Shown here piece after piece: positions 22,451 through 32,867 of a stretch of 64,000 nucleotides of DNA. Location: positions 232,637 through 296,636 of the forward strand of contig ML769430.1 of assembly GCA_009733575.1 (NCBI GenBank), written 5' to 3'. Numbering within the stretch: position 1 is the first letter of the stretch; the number at the start of each line of letters is the position of its first letter. The notes beneath the pieces were generated by a model, which did not search any database, was not told where the DNA came from, and saw only the letters and a program-made list of their open reading frames with translations. A program made the position numbers and the translations under genes. The stretch is from Gymnopus androsaceus JB14. Lineage: Eukaryota > Basidiomycota > Agaricomycetes > Agaricales > Omphalotaceae.

Positions 22451-23805
22451 TCAATCTACAAAACCCGCAAGGACAACCTGACCAATCAAAGGTGTCTGTA
22501 AGAAAAATTCCTTGCAATCTTCGGGTTCGTCGATGTCGGTGCGTAGCAATTTCGTCATGAGAAGGACCGCTGCTAATGCAACTCCAACAAAGAAAGGGAT
22601 GCTGTGGCCATTGAGATATCCTCCATATACTAATAACGCGAAGAATGCTGTGGCGGTAGCTGAGCAGATGGGCAGGGTGTGTTTTCCACACAGCAAGGCA
22701 GCAGATTTGATTCCAATCTTAACGTCGTCAGCTTTGTCCTAAATGTTAGTGGTCAGTCCCTGGCTCTTCGAGTACAGATCATTCTTACCATATGCTGGTA
22801 GATTGTTTCGTATGTCCAGACCCAGAAGCATCCCCCGATGTAAACAGGAAGGAGAACCTCATACGGCATGTGCTTGGTTATGTTCAGGGTGCTCCATCCC
22901 ATGAAGACACCAACGCAGAACATGAGACCCTAAAGAATAAACAGAAATCAGACAACGATGAGAGCGCAGATAACTCTGTAAGCTTACCAGAGGAATCGGA
23001 GCAAAGTACATCCACCGCTAAATTTACCGGTGAGCTTTGACAAAGTAAGCAACGGAGTTGTAACTAACTTTGCATGTAGGATAAATGATGAACAGCGGCG
23101 CTGCTGCTGCAGCGAAACGACACCTAGACGTCGAAAGGTCCTTAACAAGGGGTAGACAGAACTTACAGAAGGTCACTTACGAGACAGGATCCAGAAGGGA
23201 TTGAGCAAGATATATTCCAATTGCCACCTGAATACCGAAAAACAGCCAGGCACGTTCCAAAGATATCGATCCTCTAGGAAGTGCACGGTTCTTTGTACGG
23301 ATCACCAGACCATCAATATCTAATAGTGAGAAGCACCGAAAATCTCCTCAATCTTAAACCTAAGTTCAGGAAGGATCCGAGGCTTACCATGATCGATTAT
23401 GTCGTCAATTGCCATTATCTGTAGTCTAAGTGAGTATAAATGGATAGACCCATCATCATCCAACACTCACCAATGATTTAATTCCAGAACACAATACCAG
23501 ATATTTTGCGCCCCAAATCAGAGCTACAGATCCGGGAATCTGAGGCTGAGCGTGATACACCATTGCAAGAGCCCAAGCTTAAAGTTTAATCGTTAGTCAG
23601 AGGTGAGCAAATTAGTGGGATAAGAGACTGACACGTCGGTAGCCATGTCGTCCAACAGCCCATATGGTTGTTCAACCGGCAAAGGTCCCAGCAAGCATGA
23701 AACTCCTCTTTCGAGGGAATCGCGAAGAGGTTCGTTCAAGCTTGAACGTTTAGACATTGGCAAGAGTGAAAGAGGTGAGCTGGCATTCGTCTCTTGGATC
23801 GCGCT
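22451..23805 (-). CDS. UbiA-family prenyltransferase (COQ2-like)
   Basis: Integral membrane aromatic prenyltransferase. Minus-strand exons read: NNHMGCWTTWLPT joined to AWALAMVYHAQPQIPGSVAL; KYLVLCSGIKSLMAIDDIID then, across an intron, HDIDGLVIRTKNRALPRG. This supplies the first Asp-rich motif (DDxxDxxxD). Next are ISLERAWLFFGIQVAIGIY and LAQSLLDPV, then the conserved second loop YETIYQHMDKADDVKIGIKS (the last part spliced near 22740). The final exon has LCGKHTLPICSATATAFFAL and further helices to 22451. Both Asp-rich Mg-diphosphate motifs are present. The ubiquinone enzyme (4-hydroxybenzoate polyprenyltransferase) is the prototype, but paralogues also prenylate aromatic secondary metabolites, and nearby P450, GST and methyltransferases make that possible. 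The first exon is uncertain: MSAIQETNASS (ATG near 23805) and the RLNNHMG exon are in different frames. Confidence 0.8.
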
Positions 23806-26052
23806 CATTTTAAGTCGCCAGCCGAAGGAAGCAATTGTTGAAATGTCAATGACGACCTGTCTAGACTTGATGATATGTAGTGGCATGATAGCATCATCCT
23901 TGGACCATCGCATGCACGTCTTGGGTCTTCATTTGCTTTAAGCGGAATGGCATGAAAAATTCGCGAACAAAGATCATCCGTTTATGAATAAGGCTTCTGT
24001 ATTTGGAGTGATATTTGATACAGATTTGCGTCAAAGATGCTGACAATCAATCATGCCGGAAGTATTCGGGCCAGGCGTCCTACGCGGCTACGCCTCTTAT
24101 GGTTGGTCTCTACTGTCTTAACGTGACGTCGCTTCCGCTAGGCCACTTGTAAGTCTGGCAATCAGAGGGCTGGTGGGTCCACAGGAGATAAAACATCCGT
24201 GAGCCTTGGCTTAAAGAAATACCGACTCGAGTCCGACCACTCTCAACGTGCTCTCAACGCCTTTCTTTTTCAGTATCTGTCTACTACCACCCTGCGGTAG
24301 GCGGGAGCTGCGCCGTTCGGACTACGCCAGGTCTCCTCCCTGCCTTTATAGTCGGATGAATTGCTTGCCTTCACTGAGTTGTCAGGGTTGCGGTAGACAG
24401 GACTTCAAGCTTCATCGATCATCAGCTAACTGTGGCGCTCTATTTGCTCTGGACAGCTCTAGAACTTCATTGTATGCATCCTCATGTTCCTGAGCAGATG
24501 AAATTCTTTTTACCATATACCACCTTCCGCCCACACATTACAAATTCTCAGTAGACAACGACTTTCTCCAACAGGATCAATCAGAATCCTGATTCAGTAT
24601 TGCCGGAATGTTTTCACGCTATCGCTCCGCTTTCAAAGATGTCTTGTTGTGCCACTCGGATAAGTGATAGACATGGACCCACAGCACGTATAGCAGGATT
24701 TTCTCAACGTCGGCGTTTTACTATCATCCGCCTCTGTATCTTTCGGTCTCGGTCTTTGCGTGAAGTCACAATCGCAAACTATAATTAGAGAACCTTCTCG
24801 TCCTCCAAAAACTGCTGCTGCTTCTTATCCGATCGCGACTCAAGCGAAGAAAAATCTGAGTACCTCAGTACATGCATATATGCATCTAAGCTGAGCGTTA
24901 TCTGCCATTGACAAAACATAAGCAGCTTCTATCAAAATTCATCGTACGGTTACATCTGATTACTTACAGACATGAAACCCTGTGGAAGCTTGATACGGTC
25001 TGTCGCTGTCTGTCGCTGTATATTTAGTATCCCGGCAGCTTTATAGTAGATATTGATAATTCTACTACTGCCGACACGTACGGTAAATCACTACAATCGG
25101 GCAAAGTTGGTGATACGGGTGTATGATTCGGATCACTTTTTCCTTGTCCCTGCCGGCGGTCAGCTATACTTGAGTAAGTTGTATATGAACTCATTAATTA
25201 ACCTCGAAAAGGACGAAAAGCTTAAATCCGTGAACGTTTGATTAAAACAGGAGCAACGCCTGAAGCAACGACGTCACTTACATCGTAGCAGTTTTGACAA
25301 TCCATATCATCTCAGAAGCGGGGGAAGGCGCTACAAAGATTTGTCCAGAAAACAAATCTGAGAGGAAAGCAAAGACGAAGGCCGATTTAACTGAAGGTGA
25401 TGTCTTCCTTGAGGAAACGGAATTTTTGCTCACCACGGTGCCGAAGAATCATCTCGTGCTGTCACCAGTATATCGGAGAACACAGAGAATTCCAGGCTAG
25501 CCATATGTGACTTGAAACCCATTTCGCTTTGAGACTTACAAAATAAAAACTGTGATATGACCGTAGTATTGGCAGCGTGTGCAGTCCTGGAAGATAATCA
25601 TGTTTAGCTCAAAAAGTATTCAGATAGCTTCTGTTGAAAGAAATACCTTCACACTGATCTTTTCGCTCAATGGTCCGAGGAGTTTTGTGGCCTGTGAGAC
25701 CGTGGATAAACGGCAGTTAGTAACGTTCCGCTTCTTTGCGAGCCCCTTACACGCTGGTCTTATTGAATGCTTGGACCAAGGACCGATGCCTAGAAACTTA
25801 ACCCCTCAGTTCCTGTCATACTCCAGTGATCACAAGTAACCTGGGTTTCCGTCGGGAGGCTCAAATCAGTGATATAGAACGAGAAGGAAAACCCACATCG
25901 AGGTGTCTGCGAGGTGAAGGATTATTAATAAAAAGTGTAAGTAAACTAGTAAGGACCAGTAGTATAAACAATACAAGCATGTACTGTAGACAACTGTTTA
26001 ACTCGACTTCACAAAGGTTGCCATACCTTGATTCGAAGAGCCTAATAAAACG
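23806..26052. other. Intergenic, 2.2 kb, no supported gene
   Basis: Several open frames of 60-86 codons occur on the plus strand (for example 25294-25500 and 25579-25839), but none shows a motif, signal peptide or splice pattern that convinces. No repeats recognised. An unrecognised multi-exon gene cannot be excluded. Confidence 0.35.
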
Positions 26053-27679
26053 TTAGCACAGGTTGTACGAAAAATGTCCGGAACACTGACTGATGGGGAT
26101 ACCAGCAGAGATGAGCGTGGCAGCGACGTCGAGAGACTGGATTTGCTGGGCTTTTCCGGGAGCATTTAGAGACATGACCACGATGGTGCTGAAGTTTTCG
26201 GCCAAAATATACAAGAAGCTGCGAAAAAGATTAAGGGGCAAGAGGGTGCGAGGAATAATCAACAAACGTACTCGTTGGTTTGCAGCGAAGCAACTTGACC
26301 ATCGAATAATCCAATCAAATTAGTCGAGTTGTATTGCTACGGAGGAAGTATTGTCAACGATGACAGGAAATCAATTCGAGCAGCATGCGCACTTGAACAA
26401 CCGTTCCCTCTAGATTTGAATTTATGTTCACCTCGAAAACGGCACCTCCGGCATCAATCATGTAGTAGTTCCCCGTTTTCGGGCTATATGTCGACCAGCA
26501 GATAGCGCCGAGCACGTTCACATCGACAGAGGATAATTTACTGCCATCCGATAAATCAAAGATGGTAAAACCATCCTGCGTGTCAGCGGCAATAACAGCA
26601 TTCCGACCATTGACTAGAGTGATTCCGAAAGGATTGTTGCCATTTTTGGGTGGGGTGATAGGCATGAATTTCTCAGACAAGGAGCCATTCGAGTTGATGT
26701 CCCATACTGCGAGATATCCAACCACGGCGGGCGGTCCAGGTAAGTTTCCTTTGACTGAAACGAAGAGCTGTGTATTGTCTTCAGAAAATAGTATCTGACT
26801 AACGGTTCCACCACTCCCAGTTGTTGCCGGCGTCGTCTGGTTCAAAGGCAGGTATCGAGTCGTTTCTGGGATGATCTGCAGCCCGGACGTCTGATTGACG
26901 TGGAAACAGCTAAAGGAAGATATCAATCAATAGAAGTTGGAGCTCAAGTACGAATCACAGACCTAACACCGTTAATAGCTCCGCCATTCAAAACGCAAAG
27001 CGTATCGCCAGCGCTGTTAAACGCAACCGAAGTAGGGAACTGGCCCCCAGTTCCAATCGGCTCCCCCACCATGACCAGATCAGAAGGGTTGGTTTCGTTG
27101 ATCTTGAATAACGAAACCGTATGGGATCCGGCCTGTGTGTCTGTTAGATAGGAGACGCAAACTTTTCGCCCAAGCTATTACTCACGTTCACAGTAGCCAG
27201 CATGCTGGAAGCCGCACTAACTGACACAGATCCTTGAGAGTTTAATCCGTCTGCGCCAGTATTAACGCCAGTAGCACCTGCTATGGTATGTAGTCCGAGA
27301 CCTCCTGTAGCATACGCTGACGGAAGTGTCTGAAATCAAGAAGAGAAAAACTAAGGAAATGTGAATGTGAATGTGAATTTGGGTTCACTCACGAGTTGTC
27401 CATCTGAACCAATATCGACAGAAACGACGAAGTTGCCCGTCGGCTCATTCGTAATGACTATTAGTACCGAAAAGAAGCTTAGCATTGATTGCGATCGTCG
27501 AACTTGAATTCTACTCACAGTATACTGATCCTACGGATGTCGAAGAAGTAGTCGTATTGAAGTAAGAGTTCGCTTTGCCCTTGTAGTGTCCTAACGATCT
27601 TCATAGGTTTCGAGGCCGTGCACTGGACGCCGGCGGAAATTAATAGAGCTAGAAAAACGGAGCGAATGGAAAGCTTCAT
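26053..27679 (-). CDS. Secreted beta-propeller protein, lactonase / carboxymuconate cyclase-like
   Basis: ATG 27679 opens MKLSIRSVFLALLISAGVQC, a typical signal peptide, so the product should enter the secretory pathway. Later exons give LPSAYATGGLGLHTIAGATG, SVSAASSMLATVNAGSHTVS and LFKINETNPSDLVMVGEPIG; TGGQFPTSVAFNSAGDTLCV; SCFHVNQTSGLQIIPETTRY; and the long exon 26354-26926 with SQILFSEDNTQLFVSVKG, NPFGITLVNGRNAVIAADTQ and YSPKTGNYYMIDAGG. The C-terminus has LYILAENFSTIVVMSLNAPG and ends at 26053. The repeating pattern of S.D...L.V ... N and hydrophobic strands is that of a seven-bladed propeller of the lactonase/CMLE type common in Agaricomycete secretomes. Several N-x-S/T sequons are present. 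The catalytic role is not established for this group. Confidence 0.75.
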
Positions 27680-28320
27680 GATTGAGTGAAACATTTAGAA
27701 GACGAGGCGGACTGAGGGATTAATTGGTGAGGAGATCCTGTAACCCTTTATAACTGTCCTCCATTGTCTAAAAAGTAAGCGCAAATGATTTCAAAGACTT
27801 GACCCCGCTGTAGGCCGCTGTCCCGCGAAGCAGTGTGCGGTGAATAAACTTTGACTGTCCCGGGCATCCCTTAAATGGGTAGTAGATCGTTATCGGAGAA
27901 CTTTGCGTCCCAATGGCGGTGCCCAAGTACTTATTCATCAGGCTTGAGTATAGATTTCCCACTGGTGGACGAAGGTACAGAGTATCGAACAACTAGCAGT
28001 TATGTTCGACATGAGAGATCGAAAGAGAGCGCGTCAACGTAGCCACGTGCACCGGCGCGCGGACTGCTTTTGCACTGCTTCTCCACTATACTGCAGCGAA
28101 ATCTCACTCTACAGTGGAACATGAATGCTTTAGCAATGCAAAAGTACATATGAAAAGGTGAATGAAATGGAAGCATGCGTTAATCGGATAAAAAAAAGTA
28201 AGTAATGGTGAAGATTCCGGCAACAACAACCAGCGTCATCTTGGAAATACAGGTCAAAAGAATGAAGGTAAAGAACATGCTATAGAGGTCGTGCTTTCAT
28301 GTACGGTCATGAGCGGCAGT
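27680..28320. other. Intergenic, no gene seen
   Basis: Promoter side of the propeller gene and 3' side of the coiled-coil gene. No motif or repeat of note. Confidence 0.5.
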
Positions 28321-29242
28321 TTAGGCGATGACACAAGTCGGTGTCCAGGATGAAGACCCTCTTGAGCTACCAGAGGTATCTCTTGACTTCATACTGAACG
28401 TGCTCATCGTATAGCCAAACAATGTATGCGGAACGATCTCGTCGTTGCGCTTTCGAAGCTCCCTCTCTGCCCTCTCCCTAGCCTCCCTTTCATCGCCCAC
28501 CCGCCGCTCTACCTCTACCAGCGCTGCCCTGCTCGACTCGGCCTCCTGCTTCGCCTTCTCCAATGACTCGCGCGACAGCTGCTTTGATTCACGCATCTCA
28601 TTCGCTAATTGATCTGCTCCTACTCGGTATCGATCTGCTAGCTGAAGAGCTTGCGCAAGAGCTTGTCTTGCACTCTCCGCCTCCATGAGTGCTGCCTGTT
28701 TCATCTGCTCTGCCTCTTCAAGATCCTTCTCGACCTTGGCTAGCTTCCCCCGAGCCTCATTGCCTAATCGCTCTGCCTCATTCAAGTTCTGCTCCATCTT
28801 CTCTTTAGTCACCCGAGATTCCTCGTCGGAGTTTGCTGCCTTCTCTTCTGCTTCGCGCAAAGCATTCCGTGAAGACTCTACCTCCTTTAGAGCTTCATCT
28901 CTTTCCGTTGTCAGAGCCTCCGACCTTTCTCGCTCCTTCGTGAGCGACTGCAAATTGTCTTGCGATTGACGCTCAGCATCAGCCTTGCCCTGCTCCGCCA
29001 CCTTCAAGTCCTGTGTTGCTTTCTCGAGATCAGCTTGGAGCTTTCGACTTTTCCGCAACGAGGTCGTCGACCTTTGGTTTAGACGACTTGGACTGCGTAG
29101 ACGGTGCGGACGAGGATGTAGACGAGGGTATGGATGATGGAGAAGTGAAGCTGTCTTTAGTGAAGGTACGTCGGGAACGTGTGCGCTCAAGCAGTCCAGT
29201 CATCGTGCGGGTAATACTGGGGTTGACGCCGTTGTTGCTCAT
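28321..29242 (-). CDS. Coiled-coil protein with Ser/Thr-rich N-terminus (frame break)
   Basis: From ATG 29242 the first 65 codons read MSNNGVNPSITRTMTGLLER and a Ser/Thr/Pro-rich stretch, ending KPKVDDLVAEKSK. The following 230 codons form a near-continuous coiled coil with heptad spacing (KLQADLEKATQDL, RSEALTTERDEALKEVE, ERRVGDEREARERAERELRK), then a Ser-rich tail ending TPTCVIA at 28321. The terminal CVIA is a CaaX box, so the protein is likely to be prenylated and methylated. The coiled-coil frame has no upstream ATG of its own. The expected junction AEKSKLQADLEK needs removal of one A in TCGAAAGCTC near 29035-29050. No intron fits, so a one-base indel (mutation or error) is inferred. It resembles the coiled-coil half of the GTPase at 15953 in composition, but no G domain is present. 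Function unknown. Confidence 0.7.
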
Positions 29243-29967
29243 GATGGTACTGGCGATGCTGGTATAGATTGAAAATGGATATGGAATCTGCCAAGCGAAA
29301 TTTCAGGTCAATATACTATCCGCAAAAAATAGAAAGATACCCACAAACGAATTAATATGGAACTATAGAGATTCAGAAAGAACTAGTTGAAGAAGCGCAG
29401 CTCAAAAGGCAAATAATCGTCAGAAGGATGAAAGGGACTCAGAGGCGAAGCTGCGGTGTTGTGAAGGGAATGGATTGAAGAAGGTCGCTCACTTATCTTT
29501 CATATATGATCTGTTACATGCTCCCAGCACGCTGCATCGATTGGGAATAGTAATTTTGTGCCCCTTCTACACGTGTGGTCCCTGTTCTGGAATGTCAAAA
29601 ACATGCTTGAAAAGCGTGGAGGAATTCATTTAAAGATCCACTTGTACTGCTGAGGGCTGCTCGTGTGTCCAAAAAATCGTTTCTGCAATCCCTAGTTTGT
29701 CGGAAGCGGGTTATAATCATGACATTCAGACACGATTGGTGCTGCATATCTTTGAGGCGCAACATTGATAGACGAACATGAAGTTCTCCTGTTGGACTAC
29801 ATACAGGAAAACATGAGTAACACCACTACTGAAGAAACGACCTGAATCCTATATTACACAGCATCAAGTTCAAGTTACCGTCCGAACAACAGTATGCATG
29901 TAGTGTCCAAGCTATATAGTGAAACATACTTCCTTCCTTCCTGCTCCCTCGAAGCGAGAAGCCTCAA
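29243..29967. other. Intergenic, no gene seen
   Basis: Upstream flank of the coiled-coil gene and 3' flank of the CFEM gene. No coding or repeat signal recognised. Confidence 0.5.
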
Positions 29968-30983
29968 TCAAAGAGCATTGTTGAGCACCGCCATAATACC
30001 AACAAGGCCCAGCCCGAAACACCACAGGCCATTGGCACCCAGACGTTCCCCATTTGATGTACTGGTGGTAGGTGAAGGAGCATTTCCGCTAGTAACTGTC
30101 GAGAATGCTGTCGTCACCGGGTGCGAGACGCTACTGGGACTGGCACTGGCACTAGTCGTGATACTCACCGGCGGCGGAGTCGCGATACTCACCGGCGGCG
30201 GAATCACGATGCTAGTTGCCGTTGCGGTCGCTGTTCCGGTTGCGGTTCCTGATGCGGTGACGGTGGAGGTGACATTTCCTGTCGAAGAGATGGAGGATGA
30301 AGTAACGGTAGAGGTAGGTCCAATAGGAATCAAGGTTGTGAACGAGAGAGGCGGGGACGGTGTCACCGAAGGAAGAGTTGCAGTTATAGTTGCAGTGCTA
30401 CCCCCAGGAAGCGTAGTAGTGAGGGTGATCACATCAGTACGACTAGACGAAGAGGCAGCCGAGGTTTCAGATGTTCCGGAGGATGAGCCTATGTGTTGAT
30501 GATTTTTTCGTTAGCAAAACGAAGGGTAAAAAAATAATGAAGAGGTACCGGTAGCCGATGTTATTACCACGGAGGTGCTAATAACTAAAAGTATGGTTCT
30601 TGAGTAGCTGGAAGGACGTAATGGACATAGATACGCACTGGGATCATTACACTCAGCGCCCAAAGCCTCGTTAGCTTCCGTTTTTTCTTCTACTGTGCAA
30701 CCCTCTGAAATGCATTGAAGGATAGGAGATAACGTCGATGGCTGGCATAAGCAGGTGGTATTGCCGCTACGATAATGAGTACCGCCATCAGTTAAGAAAA
30801 AAGCATAAATGACTGGTCTACTCACTTAGTGCATCCAGCCGCTTGCGTAGCAGTCGAAACGCAGTTGGTTGCGCATGATGGAAGAGTTGAAGCTTGAGCC
30901 TCTGCTACTCGGACAAGTGCGAAAGAGAAGAGAGCCGCGAATGCGAAAAGGACAGCGGATCGCTTTTGAATGAAGGAAGGCAT
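29968..30983 (-). CDS. CFEM-domain GPI-anchored cell-surface protein
   Basis: ATG 30983 starts MPSFIQKRSAVLFAFAALF with a signal peptide ending around VAEA. (An in-frame ATG 21 bp upstream, MKQKKPN, would give a poorer signal.) The mature N-terminus is a CFEM domain: SCATNCVSTATQAAGC, an intron, then NTTCLCQPSTLSPILQC and ISEGCTVEEKTEANEALGAEC, with the eight-cysteine pattern. A further intron leads to a long Ser/Thr/Val/Pro-rich stalk with repeats such as TPPPVSI and TATATATSIV (about 30090-30430). The C-terminus is SNGERLGANGLWCFGLGLVG then a short hydrophobic end, an omega-site plus GPI tail. CFEM proteins sit in the fungal wall or membrane; some bind haem, others act in development or host contact. 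The usual Asp before CLC is not evident, so haem binding is doubtful. Confidence 0.87.
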
Positions 30984-32786
30984 ATTGGGCTTCTTTTGTT
31001 TCAAGAAACGAGTGTTACCAATGCGAAACTATCGAGCGGGAGCAGCAATGGGGGAAACGGATAGGTCAATAAGATGAAGCTTTAAGAGAATCAGAGCACT
31101 GACCAGTACGACAATCAGATCATCATAGGCTCTAGGTTAGTCAAATGAGACGAATAGACAAGCTAACGGGCACACCTGTGTATGAGATCCGAAACTCCTA
31201 TGCCTTCAACTCCAGATATATCCAGGACCGAGATTTGAAGGCAACTCGGAAGATGATAGCAACACGACGAGTGAACGACGGAGTGTGGTCAGATCGTTCA
31301 ACCTGGTTGGTATATATACGATTCAGCCAATCATCAATGGTCCATCCCGTAAATCATCCGACCTTTGTCCCGTGCCCAATGCGATCTGCATGACCACAAT
31401 ATGGTCCGGTGAACATTATGAATTGCTGTCACCCTCGAGAGGCGCTTCAACTCCACAGGTAAATGCAAAGTCTGCCTCTGTATCCCATTCCGCAGTTCTA
31501 GCTCTGCAAGGGACAGCATGTCGTTTGTTGTTCCGTGAAGCGGAATTTGGGAGGAGTGGACTGGGAACCATTTGGAGCGTTGAACATACGCCTTTGGAGC
31601 AAAAGAGATACATTCAATGAGTGGTCAGTATCTCGTGATTGAACGTCGCTGTTATTCTGTAAGGCTACCAACAGATTCAGAGAAGAACGAGCAGAGAAGA
31701 CAATAATGTCATACATTTATCCTTTCCTACCCACTTCACTTATCCTATCGGAGAACGATAGGTTATTCTTGAGAGCCGAGGTAAACCGCGCCGCAAATTC
31801 GGATTTATTTAATCTTGGTTCAGAATTCTCGATGTTCCTCCAGAGGGAGAATGTCATCGGCTACTGAAAAATTATTCACTTTAAGAGAACTTTAAGAGTA
31901 GTTTAGAATATGACAGGCATATTCAACGCACCTCAGCATGAGGCAAGGTCGGATTCTCCATTCATGCCTTTTTGCGATAAAAACCTCCATCAAGGAGCAT
32001 GGAAGATAGCGCATTTGAACGTCGTTCCAAGTCTTGCCACTGCCAGTGAGAATGGATATATCTAGAGGGTAGAAAGAACGCACCGAATCCACCCTTCCAG
32101 CCTAGTATCCAAGCCAATTTTGCATCGTGAAAGTCTGCCATAGCGTCGAAGCCTGGTTGAAATATTGAAGGCGAATTGGCGAACAATTGAAGCGTCAAGC
32201 CAACTTTTCAGAAATAAAATCGACCGTTCCTCGATAAAGTAAAGGGGTCAGAAAGATCATGAAGAAACCACATTATAAAAATACGAGATGAGAAGTCGGC
32301 CGACACCTGACGCGCACGACCACGTGTACTCAATTAATCGCGGACAATGAGTCAGCACAACGCGTGCAGACGATATGAACTCCAGCGAGTTTTTTCATTA
32401 TTTAAACCATATGGTTTCGCGATGTCTTAACGCTCTTAACGCACGGTAAGGGCGTCGAAGTTACGTATCTGGACTTTGTCCTCATTATTGTACACCATAG
32501 CGATGAGCAATCCAGTCCGATTGGCTAGGATAACCAACGGGTTCACAATACCTCGTACCAAGCTTCCTGTATACATGGCAAAAGACCACAGCTCGCAAAC
32601 TGCCAGTGAGCGGGCCGAGTCCTGTTGCGAATTATTCTGAAAACAGTTCTGGCTAGTCTCCTCTGGGTAGACCCGAATATACACTGACGATCGTTCTGGC
32701 GGGATACGGAGAAACGGCTACTACTAATCGGTTGATAGTGTCAACTATGTTACAAACCAAAAAGAGACGGTTGACAATGTCTGTGA
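30984..32786. other. Intergenic, 1.8 kb, no supported gene
   Basis: Short open frames only. A minus-strand frame at 32436-32684 contains a hydrophobic VNPLVILANRTGLLIAMVYN segment that could be the tail of a membrane protein, but no partner exons were found. Confidence 0.35.
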
Positions 32787-32867
32787 TGCATTAAGAGGGA
32801 ATCGAACCCCCGGCGGGTCGACAAAGCATTATGGCAACGACCCAGGTTACCACTACCCCATTAATGC
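32787..32867 (-). tRNA. tRNA-Gly(GCC) with ~10-nt intron
   Basis: Minus strand: acceptor stem GCATTAA pairs with TTAATGC (7 bp), discriminator A. The D arm is GGGGTAGTGGTAACCT. Anticodon stem GGTCG / CGACC encloses loop TTGCCA with anticodon GCC, then about 10 extra bases (TAATGCTTTG) at the canonical 37/38 intron site. The T arm has GGTTCGATTCC. Total 81 bp, about 71 nt after splicing. The A and B boxes match tRNA-Gly. CCA is not encoded, as expected in eukaryotes. Confidence 0.93.

Noticed and set aside
28685..28969. Ser-rich plus-strand frame
   Set aside because: Antisense shadow of the coiled-coil gene.
29894..30499. 201-codon plus-strand frame
   Set aside because: Antisense shadow of the Ser/Thr-rich stalk of the CFEM protein, a low-complexity region that stays open on both strands.
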